Shown piece by piece: positions 16,706 to 25,745 of a stretch of DNA of 64,000 nt; positions within the stretch are counted from its first letter, which is position 1, and every line of letters starts with the position of its first letter. The notes under the pieces are model-generated. The model did not search any database. It worked only from the letters and a program-made list of their open reading frames with translations, and was not told where the DNA came from. Source of the stretch: Candidatus Dormiibacter spiritus (GTDB lineage Bacteria > Chloroflexota > Dormibacteria > Dormibacterales > Dormibacteraceae); the NCBI GenBank assembly GCA_003244185.1, contig QHBT01000043.1, forward strand, positions 1-64,000. Reading direction: 5' to 3'. A program made the position numbers and the translations under genes.

Positions 16706-17311
16706 ATGCGGGCCCGCTATCGAAAAGGTGAGGGGGAGCGCCTTCGCATCGAGCTGCTCGAGGCCGCCTCCCAGCTTCTCGCCGAGGCCGGCGACCCCAG
16801 GGACGTGAGCGTTCGGGCGGTGGCGGAGGCAGTCGGGGTCACCTCTCCCTCCGTCTACCGCCACTTCCCTAGCAAGCAGGATCTGGTGCGGGAGGTGCTG
16901 GCGCTCCGCTTCGGGGAGTTCCGGGAGACGCTGGTAGCTGGGGCCCGGGGGACCAGCGACGCTGGGGAGCGGCTGCTGCGCGCGTGTCGAGCCTATGTCC
17001 GGCTCGGCCTGGCCAACCCGGGTCACTACCGGCTGCTTTTCAGCACAGCGGGGATGGGTCCCGCGGGCGCTGGGCTCGGCCAAGGCGCGCCGCACCCAGG
17101 CGCCCCCTCGCTGGCTACCCTGATCGAGCTGGTCGCCGACCGAGTGGGTGACGGCGTTCGGTCGAGCCCGCTCGCCCTGGAGCTCTGGGCGTCCCTCCAC
17201 GGCATCGTCGACCTCCGGATCACCAAGCCGGAGCTGGACTGGCCCCCGGAGGACGACCTGATCCAGCTCGCCGTCCGCGCCAGCGACGAGGCGGCGACGA
17301 ACCGCGCCTGA
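16706..17311 (+). CDS. TetR-family regulator
   Basis: A 201-residue regulator. The N-terminal helix-turn-helix reads LLEAASQLLAEAGDPRDVSVRAVAEAVGVTSPSVYRHFPSKQDLVREVL. The C-terminal part resembles the TetR_C_33 (WHG) type with LANPGHYRLLFS. I chose ATG at 16706 because the region before it carries the operator. It is the only clearly intact gene between 15.7 and 20.4 kb. Its likely targets downstream, starting at 17409, are frameshifted. Confidence 0.88.
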   Translation: MRARYRKGEGERLRIELLEAASQLLAEAGDPRDVSVRAVAEAVGVTSPSVYRHFPSKQDLVREVLALRFGEFRETLVAGARGTSDAGERLLRACRAYVRLGLANPGHYRLLFSTAGMGPAGAGLGQGAPHPGAPSLATLIELVADRVGDGVRSSPLALELWASLHGIVDLRITKPELDWPPEDDLIQLAVRASDEAATNRA

Positions 17312-17361
17312 GCGGCGCAGCCAGGTAGCCGGAGAGGGGCTTGACGAGCAGCCTGCCAGCC

Positions 17362-17372
17362 GGTAACGTACC
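17362..17372. promoter_or_regulatory. GGTA-N3-TACC operator upstream of the reductase gene
   Basis: GGTAACGTACC differs from the tetR-proximal site at one base (10 of 11 identical) and lies 36 bp before the start of the deazaflavin-type reductase gene. Confidence 0.55.
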
Positions 17373-17408
17373 TTCCGATAAGTTATGGGAGGATAGCCGC
17401 CGGCCGAA

Positions 17409-17829
17409 ATGCGTTTCCTCAATCACTTCCCGAGTGCGATCCTTCGGTCGCCACTTCACCTGGTCATGAGCCGGCGGTTCCTACTCCTCTCGTTCCAGGG
17501 CAGAAAGACCGGGCGGCGGTACCAGCTGCCGCTGGCGTATCTCCGGCGCAACGAGGAGGTGATCATGACCACCGAGAGCGGCTGGTTGGCGCAACCTGCA
17601 GGGAGGGAGGCTGGTGCAGCTTCGGCTGGCTGGTCGTACGGTGAGCGGAACCGCCTGGGCGGTGAAGGACGAGGCGGAGGTGGGAGCCGCCCTTCGGGAC
17701 CTGATCGCATCGCAGTCCTCCCACGCTCGGCTAGCCGGGGTGCACAAGAACGACGACGGGTCGCTGGACTTGGACCGTGCCGCGCGCGAGCGTGTGCTGA
17801 TCCGGGTCGAGCTGACGCCTGCGTCATGA
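17409..17829 (+). pseudogene. frameshifted deazaflavin-dependent (Ddn/nitroreductase-like) gene
   Basis: The first 60 codons read MRFLNHFPSAILRSPLH, LLLSFQGRKTGRRYQLPLAYLR and MTTESGW. Near 17588 the frame must change to continue WRNLQGGRLVQLRLAGRTVSGTA and a C-terminal half to the stop at 17829. This order (FxGRKTGR, then WWRNL-type segment) is that of F420-dependent Ddn/nitroreductase-like proteins. One extra base separates the halves. It may be a true pseudogene or an assembly error. An operator like that of the adjacent TetR lies upstream. Confidence 0.75.
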
Positions 17830-17833
17830 CCCC

Positions 17834-18287
17834 GTGGACGTCCTCAGCCTCTTCACGCTACTAGTCACCGGGTTCGTGTCCTGCGCGGAGTTCGGGTCCT
17901 ACGCCTTCGTGCACCCCGTGATCGGGCGGTTGCCTCCGACCTACCACATCAATGTCGAGCAAGGCCTGCTACGGACCTTCGGGCGCGTCATGCCGGTGGG
18001 CATGACCCTCTGCCTAGTGCTAGCCGTGCTTCATGCATCGATCCCGGGCGGCCAGGGCGGTCCGCTACTGTGGCGGTGGCTGGCGACAGCGTCGTTCGCG
18101 GCGGCGCTCCTCTCCACGATCATCTTCAACGTCCCTATCAACCTCGCAACGGGGCGGTGGGACGCCAGCAACCCACTGGCAGACTGGAAAGCAGACTCGC
18201 AACCGTTGGGAGGTGTTCCAGGGCCTGCGGTCGTGGCTGCTGCTGATCGGGTTCGTGTTCACGAGCGTCGGGTTCGCGTTGGGGTAG
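17834..18287 (+). pseudogene. frameshifted DUF1772 membrane protein
   Basis: A membrane protein with helices LFTLLVTGFVSCAEFGSYAF, VMPVGMTLCLVLAVLHA and a third, then FNVPINLATGRWDA, a DUF1772 signature. At an AAA run near 18190 the frame changes; the other frame supplies QTRNRWEVFQGLRSWLLLIG and the final helix to a stop at 18287. Some DUF1772 proteins are anthrone-oxygenase-like. The GTG start follows the reductase stop by 4 bp, so both once formed an operon. Confidence 0.75.
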
Positions 18288-18392
18288 GCACTGGCACGAC
18301 GCGGAGAGGGGCCGACCCTGGGTCCCTGGGCGGTCGAGATCCAAGATGACAGCGCCCCGCCAGCATCGCCATTGAACGATAGGAGCGGGCAA

Positions 18393-18985
18393 ATGAGGAT
18401 CCTCGTCGGCGGCGCCAGGGGCGGGCTCGGTCAGGACTTCGTCGCCGACGCGGTCGCTCGCAGCCACGAGACTGCCGCCCTCCTGCGCGACCCGGCGCGT
18501 GTCACGTTTTCGGAAGCGGTTGAAATCGTCCGGGGCGACGTCCTCGATCTCTCCTCGCTCACACCGGCGGTCGTCGGGCGCGAGGCGGTGATTTGTGCGC
18601 TCGGCACCCCTAGCCCGCGCCGCTCGAGCACGCTGTTGAGCGTGGGACCCGGAACCTCGTGGCCACGATGAGCCAGAAGGGCGCGTCCGGCGGCTGGTCT
18701 GCGTCACTTTGCTGGGCACCGGATCCAGTCGAGCGAACGCCTCCTTCTTCTACCGCGAGGCGACCTTGCGGGTGCTGGCACCAATCCTTCCCGACAAGGA
18801 GGCGTAGGAGCAAGCGGTGCGCGCCAGCGACTCGAATGGATCGTGGTGAGACCTCCGCGGTTCGTTTTAGGGAAGCCACGACGCAGCATCCGTGTGATCC
18901 GCGAAGGCGAGCGGGGACGTCTGGACCACCAGCTCAGGCACAAAGGCGAACGACTCATCGTCGACGCGCGATACCATGCGCGCCA
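18393..18985 (+). pseudogene. NmrA-like NAD(P)-binding protein, multiply disrupted
   Basis: The start is intact: MRILVGGARGGLGQDFVADAV with a Rossmann Gly motif. After SPRRSSTLLSVG the gene needs frame changes near 18645 and 18688 to give TRNLVATMSQKG and VRRLVCVTLLGTGSSRANASFFYREATLRVL. TAG at 18807 interrupts DKEA/EQAVRAS, where relatives have Gln. Another frame change precedes EWIVVRPPRFVLGKPRRSIRVI. With three or more frameshifts and a nonsense codon this is a genuine pseudogene rather than a sequencing slip. Confidence 0.82.
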
Positions 18986-19540
18986 ATGGATGCTGGCCTT
19001 CGTGGTCCGAGCCGCACGGCGCTGATGGCCGCGATGGGGCGCGCGCTTCATCGCGACGGTCCACCGCCTCATGTCCTCGACGACTGGATGGCGGCCGATC
19101 TCGCCGGGGAAGAGGGCCGTGCGATCCTCGCCAGCATGCTGGCGAACGCCCCAGCCGATCGCATGCACGCCTTTCAAGCGTGGAGTGCGGTGCGCTCCAG
19201 GTTCGTCGAAGACTTCGTCGAGAGCGCCGTCGTCGCCGGTATCAGTCATCGCGCGCTGCGCACCGGGGACACTCGCCGTCTCAGCCATGACCAGCCCCCC
19301 AACGTGCTCGACGAGAACGGTCGCGGTCTCCTCGCCGAAGTCAGCGGGACTGCGGCGAAATACGGAGAGCCGTTCATCAGCCTCTTCCGACGAGATCAGA
19401 TAGAGCAACTGCTCGTCGAGCACGGGTTCGACAGCGTCGTGCACTTCGGTGCGGAGGAGGCGGTGAGCCGCTACTTCGGCGGCAAGGACGTGGGCGTGCC
19501 CGACGTTCAGCGGTTGGTCACCGCCGCCGTCGCCGGGTGA
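18986..19540 (+). pseudogene. leucine-carboxyl-methyltransferase-like gene with internal deletion
   Basis: The N-terminal part (PSRTALMAAMGRALHRDGPPPHVLDD, FQAWSAVRSRFVEDFVESAVVAGISH) and C-terminal part (GRGLLAEVSGTAAKYGEPFISLF, GFDSVVHFGAEEAVSRYFGG) match the LCM/TIGR00027 class of SAM-dependent methyltransferases. Between them about 100 residues are missing, including the SAM-binding GAGLDTxAYR region and the acidic motif after it. The frame is open but the product could not bind SAM. The stop codon falls at the left end of the insertion sequence that follows. Confidence 0.75.
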
Positions 19541-20450
19541 CAATCCCGGAGGCGCCGGGAAGGGCACCAGCACAGCGTGCTCCAACGCACGGTCGGCCGA
19601 CCTCGCCTGCAGATGGGCGACTGCATCGTCCTCGCGGCCATGGCTCAGCGGTTGTCGCGTTCGGCCTGGCGGTCGCTGGTGGTCAGCCCCGACACCGTGG
19701 TCCGCTGGCACCGGCAGCTGGTACACCGGAAATGGGCAGCGTTCGGACGTCGCGGGCGCCTCGGTCGGCTACCTGTGTCGCCGATCACGCGAGGTCTCAT
19801 CGTCAGGCTGGCCACGGACAATCCAACTTGGGGATATCTGCGCATCAAGGGTGAGGTGCGCAAGCTCGGCAACCACTTGTCTGGCGCCACAGTTCGCCGC
19901 GTTCTCCATCACCGCCGGATTCCGCCCGCTCCGCGACGGAACGGAATCGGTTGGGGCGATTTCCTCCGCGCTCATTCTGGAGCTGTCCTGGCCTGCGACT
20001 TCTTCACCGTCGACACTGTCCTGCTCCGTCGCCTCTACGTCTTCTTCTTCATCGAGATCTCCACCCGACGGGTCTTCTTCGCCTGCTGCACTGCCCACCC
20101 GGAGGGGCCTGGGTCACACAGCAGGCGCGCAACCTATCTTGGCATCTAGGCGATCGACCCCAGTCACCCAAGATTCTGGTCCGCGACCGGGATTCCAAGT
20201 TCCCGGCGGCATTCGACGAGGTACTTCGGTCCGAGGGCGTCATGGTGGTCAAGATCCCTCCGGGTGCCCCGCGGGCGAACGCGTACGCCGAGCGGTGGGT
20301 GCAAAGCGGCCGCCGAGGCTGGCACCAAGCTTGGAGCTTCAGTACGTCTCTCAGTCCGATTTCATCCACCGAACGAACTGGACGACGGCGCGGCTATCAT
20401 TTTGAAACCCCCACAGGCTTCGAGTGAGGTTGCACGGACTCCGGGATTGT
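19540..20450 (+). mobile_element. decayed insertion sequence, IS3/IS481-like
   Basis: The 12-mer ACAATCCCGGAG at 19540-19551 recurs inverted (CTCCGGGATTGT) at 20439-20450, flanking a broken transposase gene. The span of about 0.91 kb is shorter than usual for this type and the transposase lacks its N-terminus, so the copy is truncated internally. The left end coincides with the stop codon of the methyltransferase remnant. Confidence 0.6.
19577..20330 (+). pseudogene. frameshifted DDE integrase-core transposase
   Basis: Readable segments are VSPDTVVRWHRQLVHRKWAA, NPTWGYLRIKGEVRKLG, then the rve core ACDFFTVDTVLLRRLYVFFFIE. Near 20095 the frame changes to VTQQARNLSW, ILVRDRDSKF and APRANAYAERWV, giving the second Asp and the Glu of the DDE triad. 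After the last block the sequence degenerates. The protein is related to the remnant at 0.9-1.8 kb but is a separate copy with different ends. Confidence 0.82.
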
Positions 20451-20816
20451 TCTCAGGCTCCAGCGCAGAAAACCACTCCCGCCCTCCACTCCGCAATAGT
20501 CGCTTGCGTAGCGGTCGTCCGCGCTTGCTCCTGAGCGATGCCGCGTGCTGAGAAGAAGCGCAGATGGCTCCATGGCAATGGCAGGCCGGTTTCAGCGCGG
20601 CCCCGTGCTCGCTCCGGTAGGCACTGGGCCTCCCGAACCGCCGGGAAGTACATCACCTCCAGCGAGTCTGCGCCTCATGATTGGGATGTTGGACCGACTC
20701 ACGGTCCCTTCGCCATGGCCGCCCTGCCTGGCGCAGGCTGCAGGCTACTAGACACGCCCGGGCGGCAAACCCAAGAAAGCTCGTAGCAGGAAAATGCTGA
20801 CGCCTCAACCCGGAGC
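20451..20816. other. no recognisable gene
   Basis: This stretch between the second insertion sequence and the phosphatase gene has short overlapping frames on both strands with no family-like motifs, repeats or hairpins that I can support. It may be further decayed DNA. Confidence 0.5.
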
Positions 20817-21461
20817 ATGCTGATCCATAGGTCGGGGGAGGGTGCGTGGCCGCGACTGCTCATGTTGCGCCACGGCGCGACACCGGCTCCGCGCGACGTC
20901 TATCTCGGCTGCCGCGCGGATCCGCCGCTGAGTAATCGCGGGACCGAGCAGGCACTACGAGCGCGCGCATCGCTCGATGGTGCTGGGCTCGAGGTGGTAG
21001 TCACCTCGCCGCTGCGACGGGCTCTGGAGACCGCCACGCTGGCAGTGCCCCACGCAGGTCTCGTCGTCGATGGGCGGCTACGCGAACTCGACCTGGGCAC
21101 TTTCACAGGACTCACATGGGAGCAGATCAAGGCCAGCAACCGAGAGGCCGCATTGGCATGGCGGCGCGGCGGCGCGCCGCCTGCGGGCGAGCATCCATTG
21201 CAGATGTGGCGGCGCACAATTGAGGCGGCCCTGGAGATCGCCGATCGGCTCGGCGACGGGGGTGGGAGGGCGCTGGTCGTCAGCCACAACGGCCCCATCC
21301 GGGCACTGCTGGGCAGCTCCCGAGGCTTGGAGCCGGGGAGCGCCCGACACCTGCGTGTGCCCCACGGCTGCTTGCGCTCCATCCGCCTGACCCCGGCCGT
21401 GCTGCACCGCTGGAGAGAGTTCGTCGGTCAGGGCCGGCCACGGGAGTCCGGCGCTACCTAG
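20817..21461 (+). CDS. histidine phosphatase superfamily protein
   Basis: A 214-residue protein of the phosphoglycerate-mutase-like class. The catalytic RHG is in LMLRHGATPA; the second Arg in VTSPLRRALETA; the acid in RELDLGTFTGLTWEQ; the second His in ALVVSHNGPIRALLG. Substrates of this class range from sugar phosphates to cobalamin precursors, so none is named. It stands just before the polysaccharide cluster but appears to be a separate unit. Confidence 0.88.
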   Translation: MLIHRSGEGAWPRLLMLRHGATPAPRDVYLGCRADPPLSNRGTEQALRARASLDGAGLEVVVTSPLRRALETATLAVPHAGLVVDGRLRELDLGTFTGLTWEQIKASNREAALAWRRGGAPPAGEHPLQMWRRTIEAALEIADRLGDGGGRALVVSHNGPIRALLGSSRGLEPGSARHLRVPHGCLRSIRLTPAVLHRWREFVGQGRPRESGAT

Positions 21462-21505
21462 TGCCGGCGTCGCTGTCCCGGCCGTGGTCCGGCCGGAGCT
21501 GGGAA

Positions 21506-21530
21506 TGAGAGAACTCTCATGGCCGGCTCA
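21506..21530. promoter_or_regulatory. TCTCA-type repeat, start of the polysaccharide cluster
   Basis: TGAGA-N4-TCTCA at 21506-21519 forms a dyad. TCTCA at 21515 and GCTCA at 21526 are 11 bp apart as a direct repeat. Similar arrangements occur at 27631-27666 and 32348-32372. They are likely sites for the response regulator encoded at 30635. Confidence 0.5.
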
Positions 21531-21561
21531 CATGCCCTTCAGCACGGTCGGTCAGCCTATC

Positions 21562-21966
21562 GGTATGAACGGATCCGGAATCGGTCCGCCCAAAGGCCCG
21601 ATCGCTGCCGCGGCAGCGGCGGTGATCATCCTCGGTGGAGGCCTGTTCGGGTTAGTCGCCCTGGGTTCCCCACCAGCCGTCGGAGTACCGGCCAGCGTGG
21701 CGGTGTCGACGGCGACGCCACCAGCTGAAGGCACGCAGGCGGCTCACGCGGCTCCGCCAGCTTCAGTGCAGAGTCAGCCGCCCGCGTCGCCGCCAGCTTC
21801 AGCACAGAGTCAGCCGCCCGCGTCGCCGCCGTCCGGCTCATCGCCCGCGCTGGCAGTGATCGCACCCGAACGGCCGGTAGTGGTGCTGGGGCCGGCACCG
21901 GCGGCGTCGGAGCAAGCGGCTCCAGCGTCGGAGCCGGCGGACTCCAAGGATCCTGGCGATGGCTGA
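21562..21966 (+). CDS. Pro/Ala-rich single-pass membrane protein
   Basis: A protein of about 134 residues: a short N-terminus, one membrane helix (GPIAAAAAAVIILGGGLFGLVAL), then an extracytoplasmic Pro/Ala/Ser tail with a tandem repeat of the type PPASxQSQPPASP. The frame opens at 21484, but the ATG at 21562 leaves the putative operator upstream. The low-complexity tail could span the cell wall. No function is recognised. It is the first gene of the polysaccharide cluster. Confidence 0.6.
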   Translation, partial: GMNGSGIGPPKGPIAAAAAAVIILGGGLFGLVALGSPPAVGVPASVAVSTATPPAEGTQAAHAAPPASVQSQPPASPPASAQSQPPASPPSGSSPALAVIAPERPVVVLGPAPAASEQAAPASEPADSKDPGDG

Positions 21967-22020
21967 GCTCACCGAGCAGATTCATCAATCGCCGGTTTCC
22001 TCGGTTTGGAGGCATACTCA

Positions 22021-23259
22021 ATGAGCATCTCCCCAGGGGGGCGCCTTCGGCGCCTGCTGCTCTACTCCCACGATACCTACGGCCTAGGCCACCTGCGCCG
22101 GAACCTCGCCATCGCCTCCGAGATGCTTCGCACGACCAAGCAGCTGCAGGTGGTCCTGATGAGCGGGTCGCCGGTTGCCCCCAGGTTCCCGATGCCGCGG
22201 GGGCTCTCACTGGTCAGCCTGCCCTCCGTGGTCAAGGTCGCAGCCGAAGAGTACGCTGCTCGCGAGGGCCGGGTCGGCTTCGGAATCGTGAGTCGGGCCC
22301 GGGCCGCGATCATGGCCGACGTCGCCTTGCGCTTTCAACCTGATGCGCTGCTGGTCGACCACGCGCCGCAGGGCATGAAGGGCGAGCTGCTGCCGACCTT
22401 CGAACTGTTGAGGCAATGCCTTCCCGAAACCCGCATCGTGCTTGGGCTGCGTGACGTGCTCGACGATCCCGCCACGGTGCGGTGCTCCTGGCACGCGCAG
22501 GGTGTCCTGGAGACGCTGGAGCAGGTCTACCACCGGATACTGGTCTACGGCTGCCAGGAGATACTCGACGTCGCCGCAGCCTACGGTATCCCAGCGAGGC
22601 TGAGATCCCGGATCAGCTACTGCGGCTACGTCTCCCGCTCATCTAAACCCGCCGAGGATCGGGCTGTTCGCGACCGTGGGAAGCTACCCGAGGGCCCCTT
22701 TGTGCTCGGCACCGCGGGCGGTGGCGAGGACGGGGTGGCCGTGCTTCGGGCAACGCTGCGAGCTGCCCAGGCGCTCGGTGCCGAGAGTCTGCTGGTAACC
22801 GGCCCGCTGATGCACAAGGAGATCCGAGACGAGCTGGCGGCGGAGGCGGCTGCGAGTGGTCGCGCGCGGGTGGTGGAGTTCGTGACCGATCTGCAGCGGG
22901 TGATGGCATGCGCGGCGGCGATCGTCACCATGGGTGGCTACAACACGCTCTGCGAGGCAGTCGCGAGCGGGGTGCCGACGGTCGTGGTGCCGCGGACCTG
23001 GCCGCGCCGCGAGCAGGCGATCCGGGCTGGTCTCTTTGCTGAGCGTGGCCTGGTACGTGTGGTGAACCCGGGCGATGAGCTGGCGGAGCGGCTGGTTCTT
23101 CCGCTGCGAGCGGCGATGGCCCAGGGCGGCAGCCGCGGGACCCCGATCGACCTGTGCGGGACGCAAAAGGTGCGAGAGGCCTTGCTGGACGAGGTGGCGC
23201 GTCCGTGGACCCGCCGCATCGTAGTTCCTAGACAGCTGCGTGAGCGAGAGTCGGCATGA
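22021..23259 (+). CDS. COG4671-type glycosyltransferase (MurG-like fold)
   Basis: A 412-residue GT-B glycosyltransferase. The opening LLLYSHDTYGLGHLRRNLAIASEM, SGSPVAPRFPMP and DALLVDHAPQGMKGELLP are hallmarks of COG4671, and the C-terminal MGGYNTLCEAVASGVPTVVVPR is the nucleotide-sugar binding region shared with MurG. The ATG at 22021 is more likely than the upstream one because MSISPGG begins the homologous part. It overlaps the next gene by 4 bp. It probably builds part of a surface polysaccharide; donor and acceptor are unknown. Confidence 0.87.
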   Translation: MSISPGGRLRRLLLYSHDTYGLGHLRRNLAIASEMLRTTKQLQVVLMSGSPVAPRFPMPRGLSLVSLPSVVKVAAEEYAAREGRVGFGIVSRARAAIMADVALRFQPDALLVDHAPQGMKGELLPTFELLRQCLPETRIVLGLRDVLDDPATVRCSWHAQGVLETLEQVYHRILVYGCQEILDVAAAYGIPARLRSRISYCGYVSRSSKPAEDRAVRDRGKLPEGPFVLGTAGGGEDGVAVLRATLRAAQALGAESLLVTGPLMHKEIRDELAAEAAASGRARVVEFVTDLQRVMACAAAIVTMGGYNTLCEAVASGVPTVVVPRTWPRREQAIRAGLFAERGLVRVVNPGDELAERLVLPLRAAMAQGGSRGTPIDLCGTQKVREALLDEVARPWTRRIVVPRQLRERESA

Positions 23260-24518
23260 TCGTCGGATACTTGACCAAGCGCTTTCCCCGGCTCTCCGAG
23301 ACCTTCATCCTCGATGAGATCCTGGGGTTGGAGGCGTGTGGGGTCCCGCTCCGGCTCTACGCCATCGCACACCCGAGGGAGGCCGTGGTGCAACCGGACA
23401 GCGGCCGAGTCAAGAGCGCTGTCGCCTACCTGCACGGCAGTGGCGGTTGGCGCAACGCCTGGCGCACGTGGGTCGCCACCGCACGAGCTCATCAGGGGCT
23501 TCTGGCCCGCGACCCCCACCGATACCGGGCAGTCTTCGGCTACATCCTCCGGCGCCGTCGGCACGTCACTTCCTTGCGCCATTTCTGGGAGGCTGGGTAC
23601 CTGGCTTACATGCTCGAGCAGGAGGGAGCCAGACACATTCATGCCGCCTTCGCCCACGGCCCGGCTGCGGTGGCGCACTTCGTCCACCTGCTGACCGGGC
23701 TTTCCTTCAGCTTCGCTGCCCATGCCAAGGACCTCTACCTCTCGCCGCCAGACCTGCTGGAGCGGAAGGTGGCGGATGCCGAGTTCGTGCTCGTCTGCAC
23801 GGCCGCGGCGGCTCACGACTTGGGCCGGATCGCCGGTGCCCACGCTGGCAAGATCCGGCTGGCACCCCACGGGGTGGACACAACCCGCTTTCGGCCGTCG
23901 GCTGGAGGGTGGGGCACGGCTGGGCCCGCCTCCGCCGGCTCGGAACCGCTGCGCCTGCTGGCCGTGGGCAGGCTGGTCGAGAAGAAGGGCTACCCCGATC
24001 TCCTGGAAGCGCTGGTGCTGGCCCGGGCGGCTGGGCACGCGATGGACCTGACTGTGATCGGAGCTGGGCCCCTACTGCGGGTGCTCAAGGTGCGCGCCGA
24101 AGAGCTGGGCCTCGCCGGCAGGGTCCGCTTCCTGGGTGCCCGCACCCACCAGGAGGTGGCCGCCGCCTACCTGGAGGCGGATGTCTTCGTGCAGGCCAGC
24201 GTGGTGCTGCCGAACGGTGATCGGGACGGGATCCCGAACTCACTGCTGGAGGCGATGGCCAGCGGCTTACCGGTGGTCGCCACCAACGTGGGCGGCATCC
24301 CCGAGGTGGTGGTCGACGGAGAGAGTGGGCTCTTGGCCATGCCCGGCAAACCGGAGGCGCTGGCCCGTCTGCTCATCTGTCTGGCGGCCGATCGGGTGAC
24401 GCGCCAGCGGCTGGGCCGGGGTGCCCGGGCGAGGGTGGTCGAGCACTTCGATCGGGTCACCATGATCAGGGCTATCGCGCCGCTCTTCGGCCAGCCGTCG
24501 CTTGCGAAGGTGAGCTGA
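23256..24518 (+). CDS. family-4 glycosyltransferase
   Basis: A 420-residue GT4 enzyme. It opens VGYLTKRFPRLSETFILDEI, as in colanic-acid and other exopolysaccharide glycosyltransferases. The donor-binding domain has LRLLAVGRLVEKKGYPDLLEAL and the EX7E-type motif in DGIPNSLLEAMASGLPVVATNVGGIPE. It is in one operon with the glycosyltransferases before and after, with a 4-bp overlap at the start and one base separating it from the next gene. Confidence 0.92.
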   Translation: MIVGYLTKRFPRLSETFILDEILGLEACGVPLRLYAIAHPREAVVQPDSGRVKSAVAYLHGSGGWRNAWRTWVATARAHQGLLARDPHRYRAVFGYILRRRRHVTSLRHFWEAGYLAYMLEQEGARHIHAAFAHGPAAVAHFVHLLTGLSFSFAAHAKDLYLSPPDLLERKVADAEFVLVCTAAAAHDLGRIAGAHAGKIRLAPHGVDTTRFRPSAGGWGTAGPASAGSEPLRLLAVGRLVEKKGYPDLLEALVLARAAGHAMDLTVIGAGPLLRVLKVRAEELGLAGRVRFLGARTHQEVAAAYLEADVFVQASVVLPNGDRDGIPNSLLEAMASGLPVVATNVGGIPEVVVDGESGLLAMPGKPEALARLLICLAADRVTRQRLGRGARARVVEHFDRVTMIRAIAPLFGQPSLAKVS

Positions 24519-24519
24519 A

Positions 24520-25743
24520 ATGCGGATCGTCTACCTGCTCCCCGATCCGGGCATCCCTGTCGGTGGCGTCAAAGGCGCCTCGGTCCACGTGGCCGAGGTC
24601 TGCCGGGCGCTGTCGCAGGCGGGAGCCGAGGTGCTGCTGCTGGCCATGCGCGCGGTCGGTGATTCACCGCCGGGGGTGGAATTGGCCGTGTTCGGCAGCG
24701 GCAAGCTTCCGTCGGGAGCCGAGGGAGAACTGGCACGGGAGCGGGCGGTCAAGGACTTTTTCGCCTGGGCCGGGCCGAGAATTGCCGCCTTTGGCGCCGG
24801 CGTGATCTATGAGCGCCTCTCCCTTTTTGCCGGGAGCGGCGGGACGCTGGCGGCTCGGCTCGGTGTACCCCGCCTGGTCGAGGTCAACGCGCCGGTCGCC
24901 GCCGAGCGGGGCCGCCACTTCGGCCTGGGCCACGTGGAGCTGGCGGAGAGCGCCGAGCGCGCGGCGCTGGCGGGCGCCGCTGTGATCGCCATCTCCGAGC
25001 CGGTGGCGGCCTGGAGCCGTTCGCGGGGAGCCGCCACGGTTCTGATCGTGCCGAACGGAGTGGACGCCGAGCGCTTTGCTCCGGAGCGCAACGCGGTGGC
25101 CGGCGAGGCATTGCGCCGACGGTTGGGACTGGAGGGATCGGAGCTGATCGGCTTCGTCGGCAGCCTCAAGCCCTGGCATGGTGTCGAGGTGCTGCTGGAG
25201 GCGACCGCCCAGCTGGCCTCGCGCCGACCCCTTGTCCAGCTCCTGGTAGTGGGTGACGGACCCGGGCGGGCAACTCTCGAGGCCCAGGCAGCCAGGGGCC
25301 CACTGGCCGGTCGCTGTCAGCTGACCGGCCCGGTGCCCAGCACCGCAGTGCCGGCATACCTGGCCGCCGTCGACGTTGCCACCGCTCCCTACCTGCATCC
25401 AGGACTCGCTGTCGGCTTCTACTTCTCACCCCTAAAGGTTCTGGAGGCGATGGCAGCGGCGCGACCAGTGGTGGCGTCATGCTTCCCGTCCATCAAGGAG
25501 CTACTCGGTGGAACTGGCCGGTTGGTCGCGCCTGCCTCCTCTGAAGGGCTGGCGACGAGTCTGGAAGAGCTGCTCGATCACCCCGAGCGCGCCCGCGCCC
25601 TCGGCGCCGCTGCCCGGGCGCGGGCGATCCGCTTCTACAGCTGGAGCGCTGTGGCGGCCCATATCCTGACGGCGGCGAAGGGCGGAAGCCCAGCTGGCCG
25701 CACCGCCGCGGAACGACCGATGGGCGCGAAAACGAGTCGCTGA
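24520..25743 (+). CDS. family-4 glycosyltransferase
   Basis: A 407-residue GT4-like enzyme. The N-terminal acceptor domain begins MRIVYLLPDPGIPVGGVKGASVHVAEVC, including the Gly-Gly loop; the donor domain has LIGFVGSLKPWHGVEVLLEA and FYFSPLKVLEAMAAARPVVAS with the Glu pair of the EX7E motif. The sequence PWHG is common in GT4 enzymes of polysaccharide loci. The start lies one base after the previous stop. Confidence 0.92.
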   Translation: MRIVYLLPDPGIPVGGVKGASVHVAEVCRALSQAGAEVLLLAMRAVGDSPPGVELAVFGSGKLPSGAEGELARERAVKDFFAWAGPRIAAFGAGVIYERLSLFAGSGGTLAARLGVPRLVEVNAPVAAERGRHFGLGHVELAESAERAALAGAAVIAISEPVAAWSRSRGAATVLIVPNGVDAERFAPERNAVAGEALRRRLGLEGSELIGFVGSLKPWHGVEVLLEATAQLASRRPLVQLLVVGDGPGRATLEAQAARGPLAGRCQLTGPVPSTAVPAYLAAVDVATAPYLHPGLAVGFYFSPLKVLEAMAAARPVVASCFPSIKELLGGTGRLVAPASSEGLATSLEELLDHPERARALGAAARARAIRFYSWSAVAAHILTAAKGGSPAGRTAAERPMGAKTSR

Positions 25744-25745
25744 CG

